DNA of 53,945 nt from Brachionus koreanus (taxonomy: Eukaryota; Rotifera; Eurotatoria; Ploima; Brachionidae): positions 4,588,786-4,642,730 of the forward strand of contig PJRA01000263.1 in NCBI GenBank assembly GCA_016987375.1, read 5' to 3'. Below the pieces are notes generated by a model. The model saw nothing but the letters and a program-made list of their open reading frames with translations, was not told the origin of the DNA and ran no database searches. Positions 37,377 through 48,438 of this stretch are shown piece by piece. Every line of letters begins with the position of its first letter. The stretch's first letter is position 1. The translations under genes and the position numbers were made by a program.

Positions 37377-40300
37377 TTTCAGCTGATTTCTAAATTAAAT
37401 TTTAAAAAAAATTAAATATTTTTGAAAAATCAAACAAGCTGACTTTTCTTGATGATGAAATTTTTCAAGCCAAATTAGAATTTTAAAATTATTTTGAGGA
37501 AGAACAATGAAAGCTTTTAATTTGATTTGTATTTGAAAGAAAACTTGGAATAATTAGAGTGATATTTGATTGAAAATTATTAAAATTTATTTTTATTTCT
37601 AACAAGAGAATTCATAATGCAAATCAGTTGGCTAACTTTCGGAAATGAATCGAACTTATATTTTGATTATAATAATCCATTTTGAACATGAAATAAGATG
37701 GATTATTTATTTATTTATTTTTAAGTTTTTGAGCAATACTAATTTTCCATAGTTACTGAAAACTCAGGGCTCTTTCTAATCTAATCATCGGCTCTAAAAT
37801 CTTGCGTCAAATCTTAAATTTTCTTTATGTAGCCCAAAGAAAAGTCTTATAAATTATCTGAATATAAACAAGCCAATTTTATATTCAAGAGTAGACACCT
37901 TTTAAATATTCAAATTAAAAAAGGTAATGGATTTGAAAGCAATAAATAATTTCTAACAATAGTTAAATTAAAAAATAAACTTTTTTTAAACTTAAAATTT
38001 TAACACATTTCATGAAAAAATTTGGCCATTTTAATGGAAATTAGATGAATGTATAAGAAATTCAGAGTTTATTTTCAATACTAAACTGAAAAAAATTCAA
38101 ATAAAAATAATAGAAAGTGTTTTTCTATTTTCTCAATAAAAAATTGATTGCTTTTTTAAGTTTTGTCAATCGAAATTCCTCAAATTCCATTCACATTTAC
38201 TATATGCCTTCCATTTTTTTAAGCATTCATGGTGTCAATAAAATGTTTTGGCTCTTTATTTTTTGAATAGGAACTTTTCTTTTTTCTCCTTCTTTTTCTA
38301 AAAGCTTGTTTTTAAATTTTTATACTGTTATATACAAATTCTGATGTTTAAAATAAGCTAAAAAATATCTGCATTATCAATTTGAAATCAAACAAACGCT
38401 TTAAAGATAGAAAAAATTTAAATCTGTTTTAAGAATATCCAAAAAGTAATTATGATTAGATACACATTTTTAGTCTACTATATTTTAGTTGGCAATTATC
38501 AGACTTTGGTTTTCGTCTTTTAAACGAAGTTACATAATATAAACAATAAGAAAATTAAAATCCCCAGGTTCAACCTTTTGAGATATTTGGATAATTATTT
38601 ATAGGCTAGCTTGGCATTTGATATAGATCTAATTTATTTGAACAAAAAGTTTTGACTAGAGCCTAGATATGAAAAAATTCAGCCAAAATTAAATAAACTC
38701 AAAATTATAAAAAAACATTTGTATTTGAATGAAGAAAACGCGTGCTTTTGCTAAAAGAAAAAGCTTATCGAATGTGTTGAAACTTTGAAATTTCTATCAC
38801 TCATTCATCAGAAGGTAATTCAAAAATAAACGAGTGATTTTTTAGAAAAATTAAAATTTAATTAACTCTTTATCTGTAGACTATTATTGTTCTTTAGAAA
38901 GTCTATATAGACAAAATTTTGAGTATTTTTTCTAAGTTTTTATAGTTTAAATTAAACTTTTTCGTCATGAATATCACAAAATTTTGTTTTGAAAATAAAA
39001 TTTGATCCCATAGACATAACGTGGCTTAAATATAAGTAAAATTAATCGTTACCTAAATAAGATAAATAAAAACTATTTCATTTTTAAAAAGATTCATGAT
39101 TTTAATCATATTTTTAGATAAATAAAAAATGAAATTTTTTTTTTAATAATTATCTTGAATTTAGGATCTTAGCTGATTTTGAGTTTTCTTTAATTTAATC
39201 ATTTCTTGACTTTAACATGAGTCATTAAAAAAAGTAATCTGAAAATTCTTTAAAAAGCTAATTTTTAAATTTTTTATATTTATAAAATGCCGTATCATAC
39301 TGGCTTTTGAACTATTTTTTTAAAATTTAATCGATTTTCGATTTTTAATAAGATATTAACTCCCAAATCTCGTTAAATAAATAATGGCTAAATGTCTTCA
39401 CTTGAATCGTTTCACATCTATTCTTGTAGCAATATTTAATGATGCAATAATTCATGCTTTGATTTTATTTTTATTTAATAGTTAAAATTTTACGACCATG
39501 TTTAAAGTATTCAACTTAAGTAACAAAAAGTTTACTTTTGAAATTATTTTATGATCAATTAATTCTCCAATTTATTTTTATCATTTATCACAAAAGATTG
39601 AAATTTGCTATTAAATTTCTTAATTTTTTTCTAAAATAAACTTAAAAAAAGCAAAATTTTTTTTGGTGTTAATTTTAAAATAATTAAAATTATGTTATAT
39701 TATAGGCCACATATTTATTTACCTGAATAATAACTAACAATCATCAAAAAAATTTTGTATATCTCAATAATTTTTTGAAATATTTTTTTTTATATAAATG
39801 AATATTAATTAATATAATGATCATTTCAAAATATACATACATATTTTCAGAAATTTAAATTGATTTTTTATTTTAAGCTAAATGAAGCTATTTTTGCACA
39901 TAATGTAAATTAAATAAAAAAATTTAATTTATAAAGGTATTTGAATTGAAATGATAACTTTATCATCAACTTCAACTTTTCATTTCAAATAAGTTTAAAA
40001 GAAAATTCAAATAAATTCATATGACTATCTTTTATAAAATTTTCTAACTTAATCATTTGCTTTCAATATAAAAAAAGTAAAGTTTTTCTGTTTATATTGA
40101 AATTTTTCAAACATTATCTAAAGATAAAATTTAAAAAAAAAATTTTAAATTATTTTTGACTTACTCATTTGAAAATAATGGATTATTTAAGTAAAAATCT
40201 TTTCAAGATCACGATAAAACACGTTTTTTCAAATACTTAACATATTTTAAAATTTTCAACATATTTAATTACTCTAGAAAACTTTACTCAAAAAAATTTA

Positions 40301-40462
40301 ATCTTAAGTCACTTATGTTTTAAATTTGGTATAATTGTTTTTAAATTTTTTATTTCTTTTAAGAGGAAACTATTAAAAATACATCCTTTTTTTGGTTTTT
40401 ATTGAATTTAAAAGTTGTTTAGGATTTTTATTAAAAATTTTGACTAAAAAATCAATTATTTC
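37377..40462. other. AT-rich spacer between the two NT5C2 copies
   Basis: About 3.1 kb. It must hold the promoter of copy A and the 3' UTR of copy B (a TTTATT near 40427 gives AATAAA on the minus strand). I see no further NT5C2 fragment, transposon end or RNA gene. Confidence 0.45.
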
Positions 40463-42702
40463 CTAATTTTCAACCAACGTTGAATTGTTAGGATTCACTG
40501 TATGCTTTGAATTTGATTTTGTTCGATTAATTCTATGATTTAGTGAATCAGAAAGCGGATCCTCTGGATTCACAGTGGATTCATGCGGCATCTAAAAATT
40601 TTGTATGTATTTAAATTTGCTAACAGAATTTTTTTCTAAAAGTACCAATTGAGGTGCTGCTTTAAAGAGATAAAAAAATGGATAATGCAGCAAGTTTAGG
40701 CACGTCGAAGAGTAAATGTCAGCATATCTGGTTACTTGAGACGCAAAATATGTTTGCTGCGATCCTTTAAACAAATAAAAATACCCTGAAATTAAAAAAC
40801 TAATAATACCTGTTCTAAAAGTGCTCCCAAAATACGAATAAGACATATCGATTTGATGAACTAGATTCTAGACAGCAATTTTTATACAATTAATTCAACA
40901 AACTAAATTCAAAATTAGCAAACCTGAATTTTATCCTTGATTTTTGAAATATCTGGACAATCTTTTGAAGAGCTATCAAAATTTCTTTATAAATAAAATT
41001 AATTTAAAGTCTTGTTAAAATAATTCAATTAATTAATTTCTTACATCAGCATTTGAGACAATTCATCATTTAATCGATTCATTTGAGAATAAAGATCATG
41101 TTTATCAGTATAGATGCTTAATTCTTTAGAAAGCTCTGGTACTATTAAAAAAGTGTGCCAAGCTCTTACTTTTTTTGATTTTATAATGTCGCCAAATATA
41201 TGATCACCAACGTACAAAACATCTTTTCCATGTGAATTAATCAATTTTGAAAAAACTTCCACATTTCCACCAGAGTAAACTCTATCGCTTAAGAGCGGCC
41301 CAGCATGGGATCCGATATTTTTGCAATAAGTCTCGATGTTAATCTCTTTTAGCATTGTTCCTTCTGCAAAAAATAATGGTTTGTGGGCATCAACAACTAC
41401 GTAATCAAAGTAAGACCGCCAGTTTCTACTAGGCTCTATATCATCTAACAAATAACTCATGATTCTCTTTAATTATTTTAGTATATTTTTATTCCAAGTT
41501 TTTCAAAATTACATTGGCATAATTGTAATCAGAGTTGGTAAGCAAAAAAGCCTTGGCATTGTTCTCTCGTATTCTTTTAAGAAAAAATATTATACCTTAC
41601 TTTTTTTATTAAAGATTACCTATTCAATAAAAGAGCCAATCGCGCATCCTTAGATATGAATTTCTCAACATTTTCAGCAACTCTGCTTTGAATTCTATTC
41701 TATTTTAAAATGAATTTCAAGTCATCTAAAAATATTAAAAATGAGAGCATACTGTTACATATTGATGATCAATTGATGCACGAACATCCTGATACATCGC
41801 TTTATAGGAAATAAACAAATTTCCACTCGAAACACCAGTTTCTTTTCTAAGAAAAAAAAAATTTAAATAAAAATTTTTTATCAAATGAAACAAAATTCTA
41901 CTGCTCATATTCTTTTGAATTTGAAAAGTAATTAACAATACATGCAAGTAAATATGACTCGGGATGTTCATATAGAGTGTGCTGGACTGATATGCGATTT
42001 GCGTCATAAGATATAAATTTATTCGGATAAAATTTATGTAATTCTTGTCTGAAAAAACATTAAAACGTAAAATCGTCTTTTGGAATATTAAAAAAGTTTT
42101 ATACTTTTTCAAAATTTTGAATCCATGTGAACAAATTAAAATATTACCATATGGATCAACTTTTAACAAATTTCCATAAAGTTTATCATACCATAAACCT
42201 CTGATCATGATATTTAAAAAAAATATTAGCTATTCAAAAATTTCTGTTTACCTAACAGCAAAATTAGGATCATATTTGAAATTCTTAATATCTTCTGGAT
42301 AGCCGATTTCGATTAAACGCTCGATTGCCAGTGAAAATGTCATTAGATCAAATGTATCAGTCTTGTATTCTAGAACAGATTAAAATTAGACTCATTTTCC
42401 TTTAAACTGCTAGGTTTTATTTATACCCGCCAGAGTATGGTCCATATCGAACCCAAAAAATTTAATATCACTTAACTGAAATGACCTGTTGACAAAAATT
42501 CTTTTTAAAATATTAGAAAATATTCAAATTTACGATATTTAAATTTTTTTTATTCAAACCTATGCGAAAATTCTCTTTTTACTTGACCATGATATTGAAG
42601 ATTTTGATAGTGCATAGAATCATATTGACTATCATGACTCACTGTTGATTCATTCTTATCCGAAAAGGAAAGAGAAAAGGATTGTTCAATTGATGAATTC
42701 AT
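40463..42702 (-). CDS. NT5C2: Cytosolic purine 5'-nucleotidase, diverged intron-rich copy B
   Basis: Thirteen exons: 42702-42560, 42500-42427, 42369-42252, 42200-42105, 42048-41902, 41846-41759, 41699-41620, 41573-41513, 41466-41045, 40984-40924, 40867-40810, 40764-40646 and 40591-40463, giving 531 residues. All introns are 45-60 bp and every phase agrees. HAD motifs are intact: FGFDMDHTLA (D66, D68; His replaces the usual Tyr), LLTNSDYNYAN, DAHKPLFF and [10 protein letters not shown], so an active enzyme is likely. Differences from copy A: a new Ser-rich N-terminus, two residues fewer around ASIDHQY, and a C-terminus of only 42 residues after the MPHESTVNP start, without the acidic tail. Four introns are shared with copy A; eight occur only here. 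The 45 bp intron (40809-40765) has no stop and would read through in frame if kept. Confidence 0.9.
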
Positions 42703-44293
42703 ATCAGCTTTGGTTAGAAAATAAAATTTTTTTTTTTACTATTTATTTAATTTAATATTTACACGCTAACAAATTTAGCTAAGAATCGAAGCAAATTATG
42801 CAAAAAAAACATCCAAATTTGATTTTCAGATTAAAACCTAGTATTTAATCATAATTCATTTTACAAAATGACGATCAAGAATTTGATAAAATTCTATTTT
42901 TATTCTTAATCTTTATTATATTTTTTCCAAAATTTAAACTATGAAAAGAAAATAACAAAAGTTTTTAACAAAAATTATTTTAACATGATTTAATTTTCTG
43001 ATATTAATGAAGATAAAAAATAATGTAAAATCAAATATTTATAATTTATTTGTTTTTTTTCTGTACTCCCTCAGATAAAAAAATACAGAAAGAGTTTATT
43101 TTTTGTAAATTTAAAACAGTAAATTGATATATTATAAAAATTTAATTCTTAAGCGCCAAAAAATTAATTATCAATTTCGGATATTTTCCCGGTTCTACTC
43201 CTATCTAATCATCATAACCAATTTTTCGCAATGTGCTTTAATAGAAACACAATATTGCGAATCAGAAAGAAAATCTTGCACTACGACTTTTCAGACTATA
43301 TTTATTATTTAACCATTTGATTAATTTAAAAATACATATATAAAGTAATTTACAGACATAATACTGTAATGAACATGAACTTAGAATGAAAGAAAAAATA
43401 TACCAATAAAGCCCTTCAATGGCCCCAAAGGCAACATAAGGTGAAAGACCAGCAGTAACATGGAGGTCAACAATCAAAAAAGAGCTCATCTAAATGAGAA
43501 AGACTTGGGTAAAACTAAGGGTAAAGACTAAAGATAGAGTTAGGTGACTTGAGTGGAAATCAATTTCAATTTTTACGAAATCAAAGACTCTTGTAAAATG
43601 GTTTTATATGATCTTTACCAAAAGAAATAACTTTTCCTTAAAAGATAAACTTATTTAAAATTAGAAAAAAAAGAGTCAGCGATCAGTCTATAACAATAAA
43701 TTAATAAATTATAAAATTATAGATTATTTTTTGACAATATAATTTTATAAAATGAATTTTATTTTTCTCTTCTAACAGTAATATTTATTTGGGTTTGAAT
43801 TGTGATATTGTGATATCATTGTATTCTGAGATAGATTTTCTTTCTGCCAAATTCGTTATTGTTTTGGTCAAAGAAAAAATAAATCTGGGTTGAAATGAAA
43901 ATCTATTCTTTTGTAAATTTAATCAGACTATAACAAACCAAGTTGTTTAATTTTTTAAAATTGTGAAAAAATTAAGAAACGAATTGAATAAAGCATCTAA
44001 AAACGTGATAAACATTATTTAAAATATTTGTGATTTAGAGACCAAATTTACAGTAACACTAATAAAAATTTTAATCATTCTCATAATTTGAATGCAATTA
44101 TTCGCTTGAAAACTTTTGTTAAAAGAAGATAAAAAAAATTATAAATTGAATTTGAAAATATTTAATTTTAAGACACAAAAATTGACAGTGATATGAAAAT
44201 GTATTAATTCTTAATGCTAAATAATTCTTGAATATATTTAATTTTTAAACTCAAAAATTCAAACTAAATTTTTATGATTAAATAAATAAAATA
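42703..44293. other. Spacer between NT5C2 copy B and LIN9 (divergent promoters)
   Basis: About 1.6 kb that must hold the promoters of two divergent genes. A GC-richer patch at about 43400-43560 has an exon-like frame on the minus strand (see rejected items) but no partner exons. Confidence 0.45.
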
Positions 44294-45799
44294 ATGTCTG
44301 GTATCATATTGGACTTAGATGACAAGAATGAGATCATAAAAAAGTTGTCAAATTTTTTAAAATTGCCCAAAGCTCAGAGATGGATATGTTGCGAATGGTT
44401 CTATTCGGACATTGACCGAGTCATTTTCGAATCGGAAAATGATTTTGCTTTGTGCATGAAACAGTCATTTCCCCGCTTAAAGACTCAAAAACTTACCAGG
44501 AAACAATGGTGTATGGTCAGGAGCCTAATCGGTAAGCCACGTAGATGCTCAAGTGCTTTTTTTCAAGAGGAACGACAAATGATAGAAGAAAAGCGACAAA
44601 AAATTCGCCTAATTCAACAAAGAAAAATTAGCGAAACTGAAATGATAGACCTAAAAGATTTGCCACAAGAGATTCCTGTCACTCTAAGCATAGGCCATCG
44701 AGTATATACCCATATTTGCCATCCTGAGGAAGGCGTTTTTCTAGGAAGTATCGCTGCAGTAGATCCAGTTGAACATACTTATCGAGTTGTATTCGACAGA
44801 TCAAACATAGGGTCATTGACTGTCCATGACTATGAAATTAAGAGTGTTACACCTGTTCAGACAATACCTACCAAGGCTTACATTCAAACATACAGACCAA
44901 AAAGTATTCCTTTCACTAACTCAATAAACCTTTCTGCATTGGCCTCACAGTCAAACCAAAAAAGCTCGTCTTCAATACTAGATGAAGGTCTTGAACTTCA
45001 AATGAATGTTGATCCTCTTTCGGGATTAAATGAGTCCAATAGCGGACGACTAGGCTGCTTTCCAGTTCCTCTTTTACTAACTGTAACAAGACTTCATAAA
45101 ATTTTGAATGTAAAAAAAGAAGATCTTAAAAAATTAAATGAACTAAATAGCGAAGCCGAAAAACTCAAAGCTTCTAATCAAGAATACACTAAAGAATTTC
45201 AATCACGATATTTTCAAGTGCTTGATGAATTAGAAAATTTAAACAAAGATCTCAAAGACTATTTATATGGAGTTCAAAACTATTGTGAAGAGTCACTCGA
45301 TGTAAAGCTTGAGGAAAATTTATTTAAAATGAAAAGCTTTTACAACAAGGAATCAGTACAATTCTTAGGAGCCATAAGCAATGACGGATGTAAGCTTGAA
45401 GATAATCTAGATAAAATAAAGTTGTCTGAGTCTTTGGAAAATAAAACAGACAAGATTCTTTCTTCCAAATTTAAATCAACCCATTTAAGCGATTTGTTTA
45501 TTAAAATGACCGCCCTTATGTTGCAACTAAAGGATTTGGCAAACTCTGCAAATAAAAAATCAAGTCCAGATAATTTTGAAGATTTTTCTGATAGAGATTC
45601 AATGTCATTCATGTCTTTTAGTGTCAAAACTCTAAATGAATCGATTGAAGACATCAAAAATTCTCTTAAGTCTTCAGAAAATGTAGAATTATTTGAGGAT
45701 AAGATTCAAATTCACATAAATCATATTCAATCAGTACTATGTAATTATAATAAACTAAATGCGTTCAATTGCGAAAAAAATAATTCAGACCATCAATAA
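44294..45799 (+). CDS. LIN9: LIN9, DREAM/MuvB complex subunit, intronless
   Basis: LIN9 is a core subunit of the MuvB/DREAM complex, which switches cell-cycle genes between repression and B-Myb/FoxM1-driven activation in the nucleus. The single exon encodes 501 residues (human about 540). The DIRP domain spans about 15-110: LPKAQRWICCEWFYSDIDR, FPRLKTQKLTRKQWCMVRSL and GKPRRCSSAFFQEER, with the invariant core. Next come KRQKIRLIQQRK and a Tudor-like segment (TYRVVFDRSNIGS). Residues 250-350 hold PLLLTVTRLHKIL and LNSEAEKLKASNQEYTKEF, a helical region in the family. The C-terminus is low in similarity but ends with IHINHIQSVL, as in LIN9. An AATAAA lies about 65 bp after the stop. Lack of introns is unusual beside the intron-rich neighbours. 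Confidence 0.95.
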   Translation: MSGIILDLDDKNEIIKKLSNFLKLPKAQRWICCEWFYSDIDRVIFESENDFALCMKQSFPRLKTQKLTRKQWCMVRSLIGKPRRCSSAFFQEERQMIEEKRQKIRLIQQRKISETEMIDLKDLPQEIPVTLSIGHRVYTHICHPEEGVFLGSIAAVDPVEHTYRVVFDRSNIGSLTVHDYEIKSVTPVQTIPTKAYIQTYRPKSIPFTNSINLSALASQSNQKSSSSILDEGLELQMNVDPLSGLNESNSGRLGCFPVPLLLTVTRLHKILNVKKEDLKKLNELNSEAEKLKASNQEYTKEFQSRYFQVLDELENLNKDLKDYLYGVQNYCEESLDVKLEENLFKMKSFYNKESVQFLGAISNDGCKLEDNLDKIKLSESLENKTDKILSSKFKSTHLSDLFIKMTALMLQLKDLANSANKKSSPDNFEDFSDRDSMSFMSFSVKTLNESIEDIKNSLKSSENVELFEDKIQIHINHIQSVLCNYNKLNAFNCEKNNSDHQ

Positions 45800-46768
45800 T
45801 CTGTTTTTAAAATTTTATTTTTTTTTGTTGTTAACTATTATTAGAAATTGTAAATTTTATTAAATAAAATTTTTAAATTAAATTAAATCCAATGAATAAT
45901 TTTTAATGATGATTAAAGCTTAATATATTTTCTCAACAATTTTGTAATAACTAAGATAAAATATCCCATTTACAGCCTTAAAATCTATAAAAAAATTTAG
46001 AAAGTTTGATAACTAACTTAATTAACGGCATTTTAAAATTAAATTCTAATTGAATAAATATTTTTTTTTATGCAAAAATATAAAAAAAATTTTAAATCCT
46101 GATATATTTTGATTTTATCATATAGATTTTTCCAATCAAAATATCTTATTTGATTTGTGTATATTAAAAAATTTTCTTTAAAAAATGAAATAAATTAATA
46201 AAATTATTATAGTTTTTTATAATATATTTTTAAATTAAAAAAACGTGAAAAAATGCTTGGTGCTTCTAGTGTTAAAGTAAATTTCAAAGTTACTTATAAG
46301 TTATATTTATTATAGATGCAATTTTCAACTTTAATAGACCGAAAAATTTCAAATTTCAAACACAATTTCTATTATCTCTTTTACTATTTTTTTTAAAGAA
46401 TTACTAAAGCGCGATAAATAAAATTAATAAAAAATATTGCAAAAATATAATCAGCTTGTTTTTTATTAAATATTTTTGAAAGTAAAAATAAACAGATCCA
46501 AAATCTAAATATCAAAATCGTAAAGAATGTTTTATGAAAAAAGTACTAGACCAGGAAAAAAATGAGTTAAATAATTGAATTTTAAATTTAATGTAATCAA
46601 CAAAAAATTTTGTCTAAATATTATGAGAATATTTGTGTAATGTATTTTTGCATCTTTATGTTCTATTTAAATTTTATATTTAAATATATTAAAAATCTCA
46701 ATTAACTAAAAAGTTAAAAAAATGAAAAATAAAATAGGTCAAATTTAATTTATTTAAAAAAATTATTC
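45800..46768. other. Spacer with one copy of a dispersed TTAA-ended repeat
   Basis: About 1 kb. It contains the LIN9 3' end and the repeat at 46155-46277 described separately. Otherwise nothing is recognised. Confidence 0.45.
46155..46277 (-). repeat. Dispersed repeat copy 1 with TTAACACTAGAA end
   Basis: On the minus strand from 46277 it reads (CT)TTAACACTAGAAGCACCAAGC, then a T-rich stretch (TTTTTTCACGTTTTTTTAATT), and remains similar to the copy at 51530-51650 for about 120 bp. A TTAA edge followed by CACTAGA resembles piggyBac-type termini (TTAA target, CCCTAGA), so a piggyBac-related miniature element is possible. Confidence 0.5.
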
Positions 46769-47124
46769 TTATTTTTCGAAGATATCATTATTATTTTCCC
46801 AATGTTCAAAACGTAAATGCATTATTCCAGTCTTAATTGGAAATATTTTAACTCGATAAATGCTTTCATCTAAAAATTCATATTTTACCTTAAAATTTGG
46901 GTTGAAATTATTATAATTTGAATTTTTTTTTTAAACATACAGGGGCTTGAGTTCCATCAGGATGACGAGCTGTGCATCTTACCTCACCGTTAGGTCCACA
47001 TTTTTTTGTATTAACTAAAATTGAGTTAAAGATTATGAATCGTTTATTTTGATGAGCGAAAAATTTAAATACCAATGAATGAAACGTTTGATATGTCCAA
47101 TTTCGGCAAATCCACTTTTTCCAT
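46769..47124 (-). CDS. Small protein made of a single filamin-type Ig repeat
   Basis: Three exons (47124-47073, 47014-46941, 46888-46769; introns 58 and 52 bp) give 81 residues with matching phases. The protein starts MEKVDLPKLD and has VSFIVNTKKCGPNGEVRC, PDGTQAP, YRVKIFPIKTGIMHLRF and HWENND. This follows the filamin/ABP280 repeat plan: a strand like SFxVxTxxAGxG, a D/PxGxxxP turn, then YxVxxxPxxxGxxxIxxxxxG. A normal repeat is about 95 residues in a long tandem array, and the usual final PGSPF strand is replaced here by a short acidic end. Role unknown; filamin repeats bind actin-linked partners and glycoprotein tails. The first exon is short, so an earlier exon may be missing. A plus-strand ORF with a signal-like start begins 270 bp upstream. 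Confidence 0.6.
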
Positions 47125-47393
47125 AGTTTAAATTGTAAAGATAATTAAAAACTATAATAGTTTTTTTTTTAACCAAAGTAATTTGAGCTAAAATAAATTT
47201 TAAAAAGTGTGTGAAAAAATTGTCGTAAGTTTAATGACAATTTGAAAAATAAGAAACAAAATTTAAGTAATTTTAAAATGCATCTAACTCTTGAATCATT
47301 ATTTTTTTTTTCACAAAATTATGCCTCAATTGAAATTTAATTAAAATTTTAAACAAGCAACAAAATTTTATCGATAAAATCAATTATAAAGTA

Positions 47394-47603
47394 ATGGTTT
47401 TGGTTAAAAGCATAAAAAAAGTTTCAAACTTGAAAGCTCTTCTAACTTGTTTGTTTAGTTTATTTATTTTGTTTTATAGTGTAAAATGTAATCACATAGA
47501 AAATCAGAATTTTACATTAGTCTCGCTTTTATATCATAAATTTTTTGAATATTTTCTTATACATTTTTTTAACAAAACTATTCATTTTTCTAAACTAAAC
47601 TAA
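47394..47603 (+). CDS. Possible first exon of a secreted protein
   Basis: The frame starts MVLVKSIKKVSNLKALLTCL and continues FSLFILFYSVKC, which looks like a basic region, a hydrophobic core and a Cys at a possible signal-peptidase site (after about residue 31), then NHIENQNFT with a potential glycosylation site. After residue 43 the sequence turns into the Phe/Leu/His-rich composition of non-coding DNA here, so the exon, if real, probably ends near there. I cannot find its partner exons, and the mariner fossil begins 50 bp downstream. Confidence 0.3.
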   Translation: MVLVKSIKKVSNLKALLTCLFSLFILFYSVKCNHIENQNFTLVSLLYHKFFEYFLIHFFNKTIHFSKLN

Positions 47604-47649
47604 ATTGATTGATTAGGCAAGCTTTTATCATCAACATTTAAAAAAAAAA

Positions 47650-48060
47650 AGAAAATGAGCCATTGAGCGAAAAAGATAATAAACAGAGTGAGAAAGATCT
47701 GAGCTAATCAAGAAGAAATTCAATCCCTTCCAGCTCTTTTATTATTAGACAGATTGTTCTTCTAAGTGTATGAAGTCTAGCATTATCAGGTATTAGTTTG
47801 CTTCAAGAAACAAACCTGGCTTTCACTTGACCAAAGTGAAGTATAAATTTCTTTAAATAAAGCTCTAGCAATAGCAGTACTTTCTGGAGCCTACTAAAAG
47901 CGTAAATTACGCCTTGAAAATTCCATCAAACACACAGCATCACATTTTCATCAAAGTTTCTTCTTTTTATGGCTGACTGAGCTGGTTAAGATGGCTCAAC
48001 CATCGATTTTTTTAGATTTATTTTGGATGATTTCGAATTTGGCCATATTTCTATTTTAAT
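47650..48060 (-). pseudogene. mariner-type transposase fossil
   Basis: Reading the minus strand across three frames gives mariner landmarks in the right order: a piece resembling PSLTxK before VMLCV, then PESTAIARALFKEIYTSL, then DNARLHTLRRTICL (the second catalytic Asp region, HTA(R)-like) and IIKELEGIEFL, and finally LNGSF where mariner has a FRSM(A/Q)HFL segment. Several stops and frameshifts separate them. No inverted terminal repeats are obvious, so only the catalytic part of a copy survives. It is distinct from the Tc1-like relic at the left end. Confidence 0.7.
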
Positions 48061-48438
48061 AGTGAAAACTAGCGAGATTTTAATATTTAGATACATCTTT
48101 TACTTAAACTTTTTTTTTATCACATAATTTTAATGCATACTATTTAAATGTTCAAAAAATTATTTACTAGATAAGTATAGTTTTAATTTTCTTATATTTA
48201 AACCTATTAATATCTGTTTTGTATATTTTAACTAATTTTTTTTCTTTTTTATAGCTTTTGTTTCAATCTGAAGATGTTTTAGCTTGAAAATAAATAAATA
48301 ATTCAACTTACGAAATATTTATTTTTCTGATAATTTTTAAAATTGTAATTTATTTATATTTATATATAGTAAAAGTATTGTAAAAAACAAAATCTTAATT
48401 AAGAAGTTTAAAAGTGCAATAAATCATAACAAATTAAT
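48061..48438. other. IDE 3' region
   Basis: AT-rich sequence downstream of IDE. TTTATT motifs near 48351-48361 would be AATAAA signals on the minus strand. Nothing else is seen. Confidence 0.5.

Noticed and set aside
43262..43489. Minus-strand frame MSSFLIVDLHVTAGLSPYVA with a possible acceptor and a GTATAT donor
   Set aside because: It is GC-richer and exon-like, but I found no partner exon and no family. It could equally be a repeat remnant.
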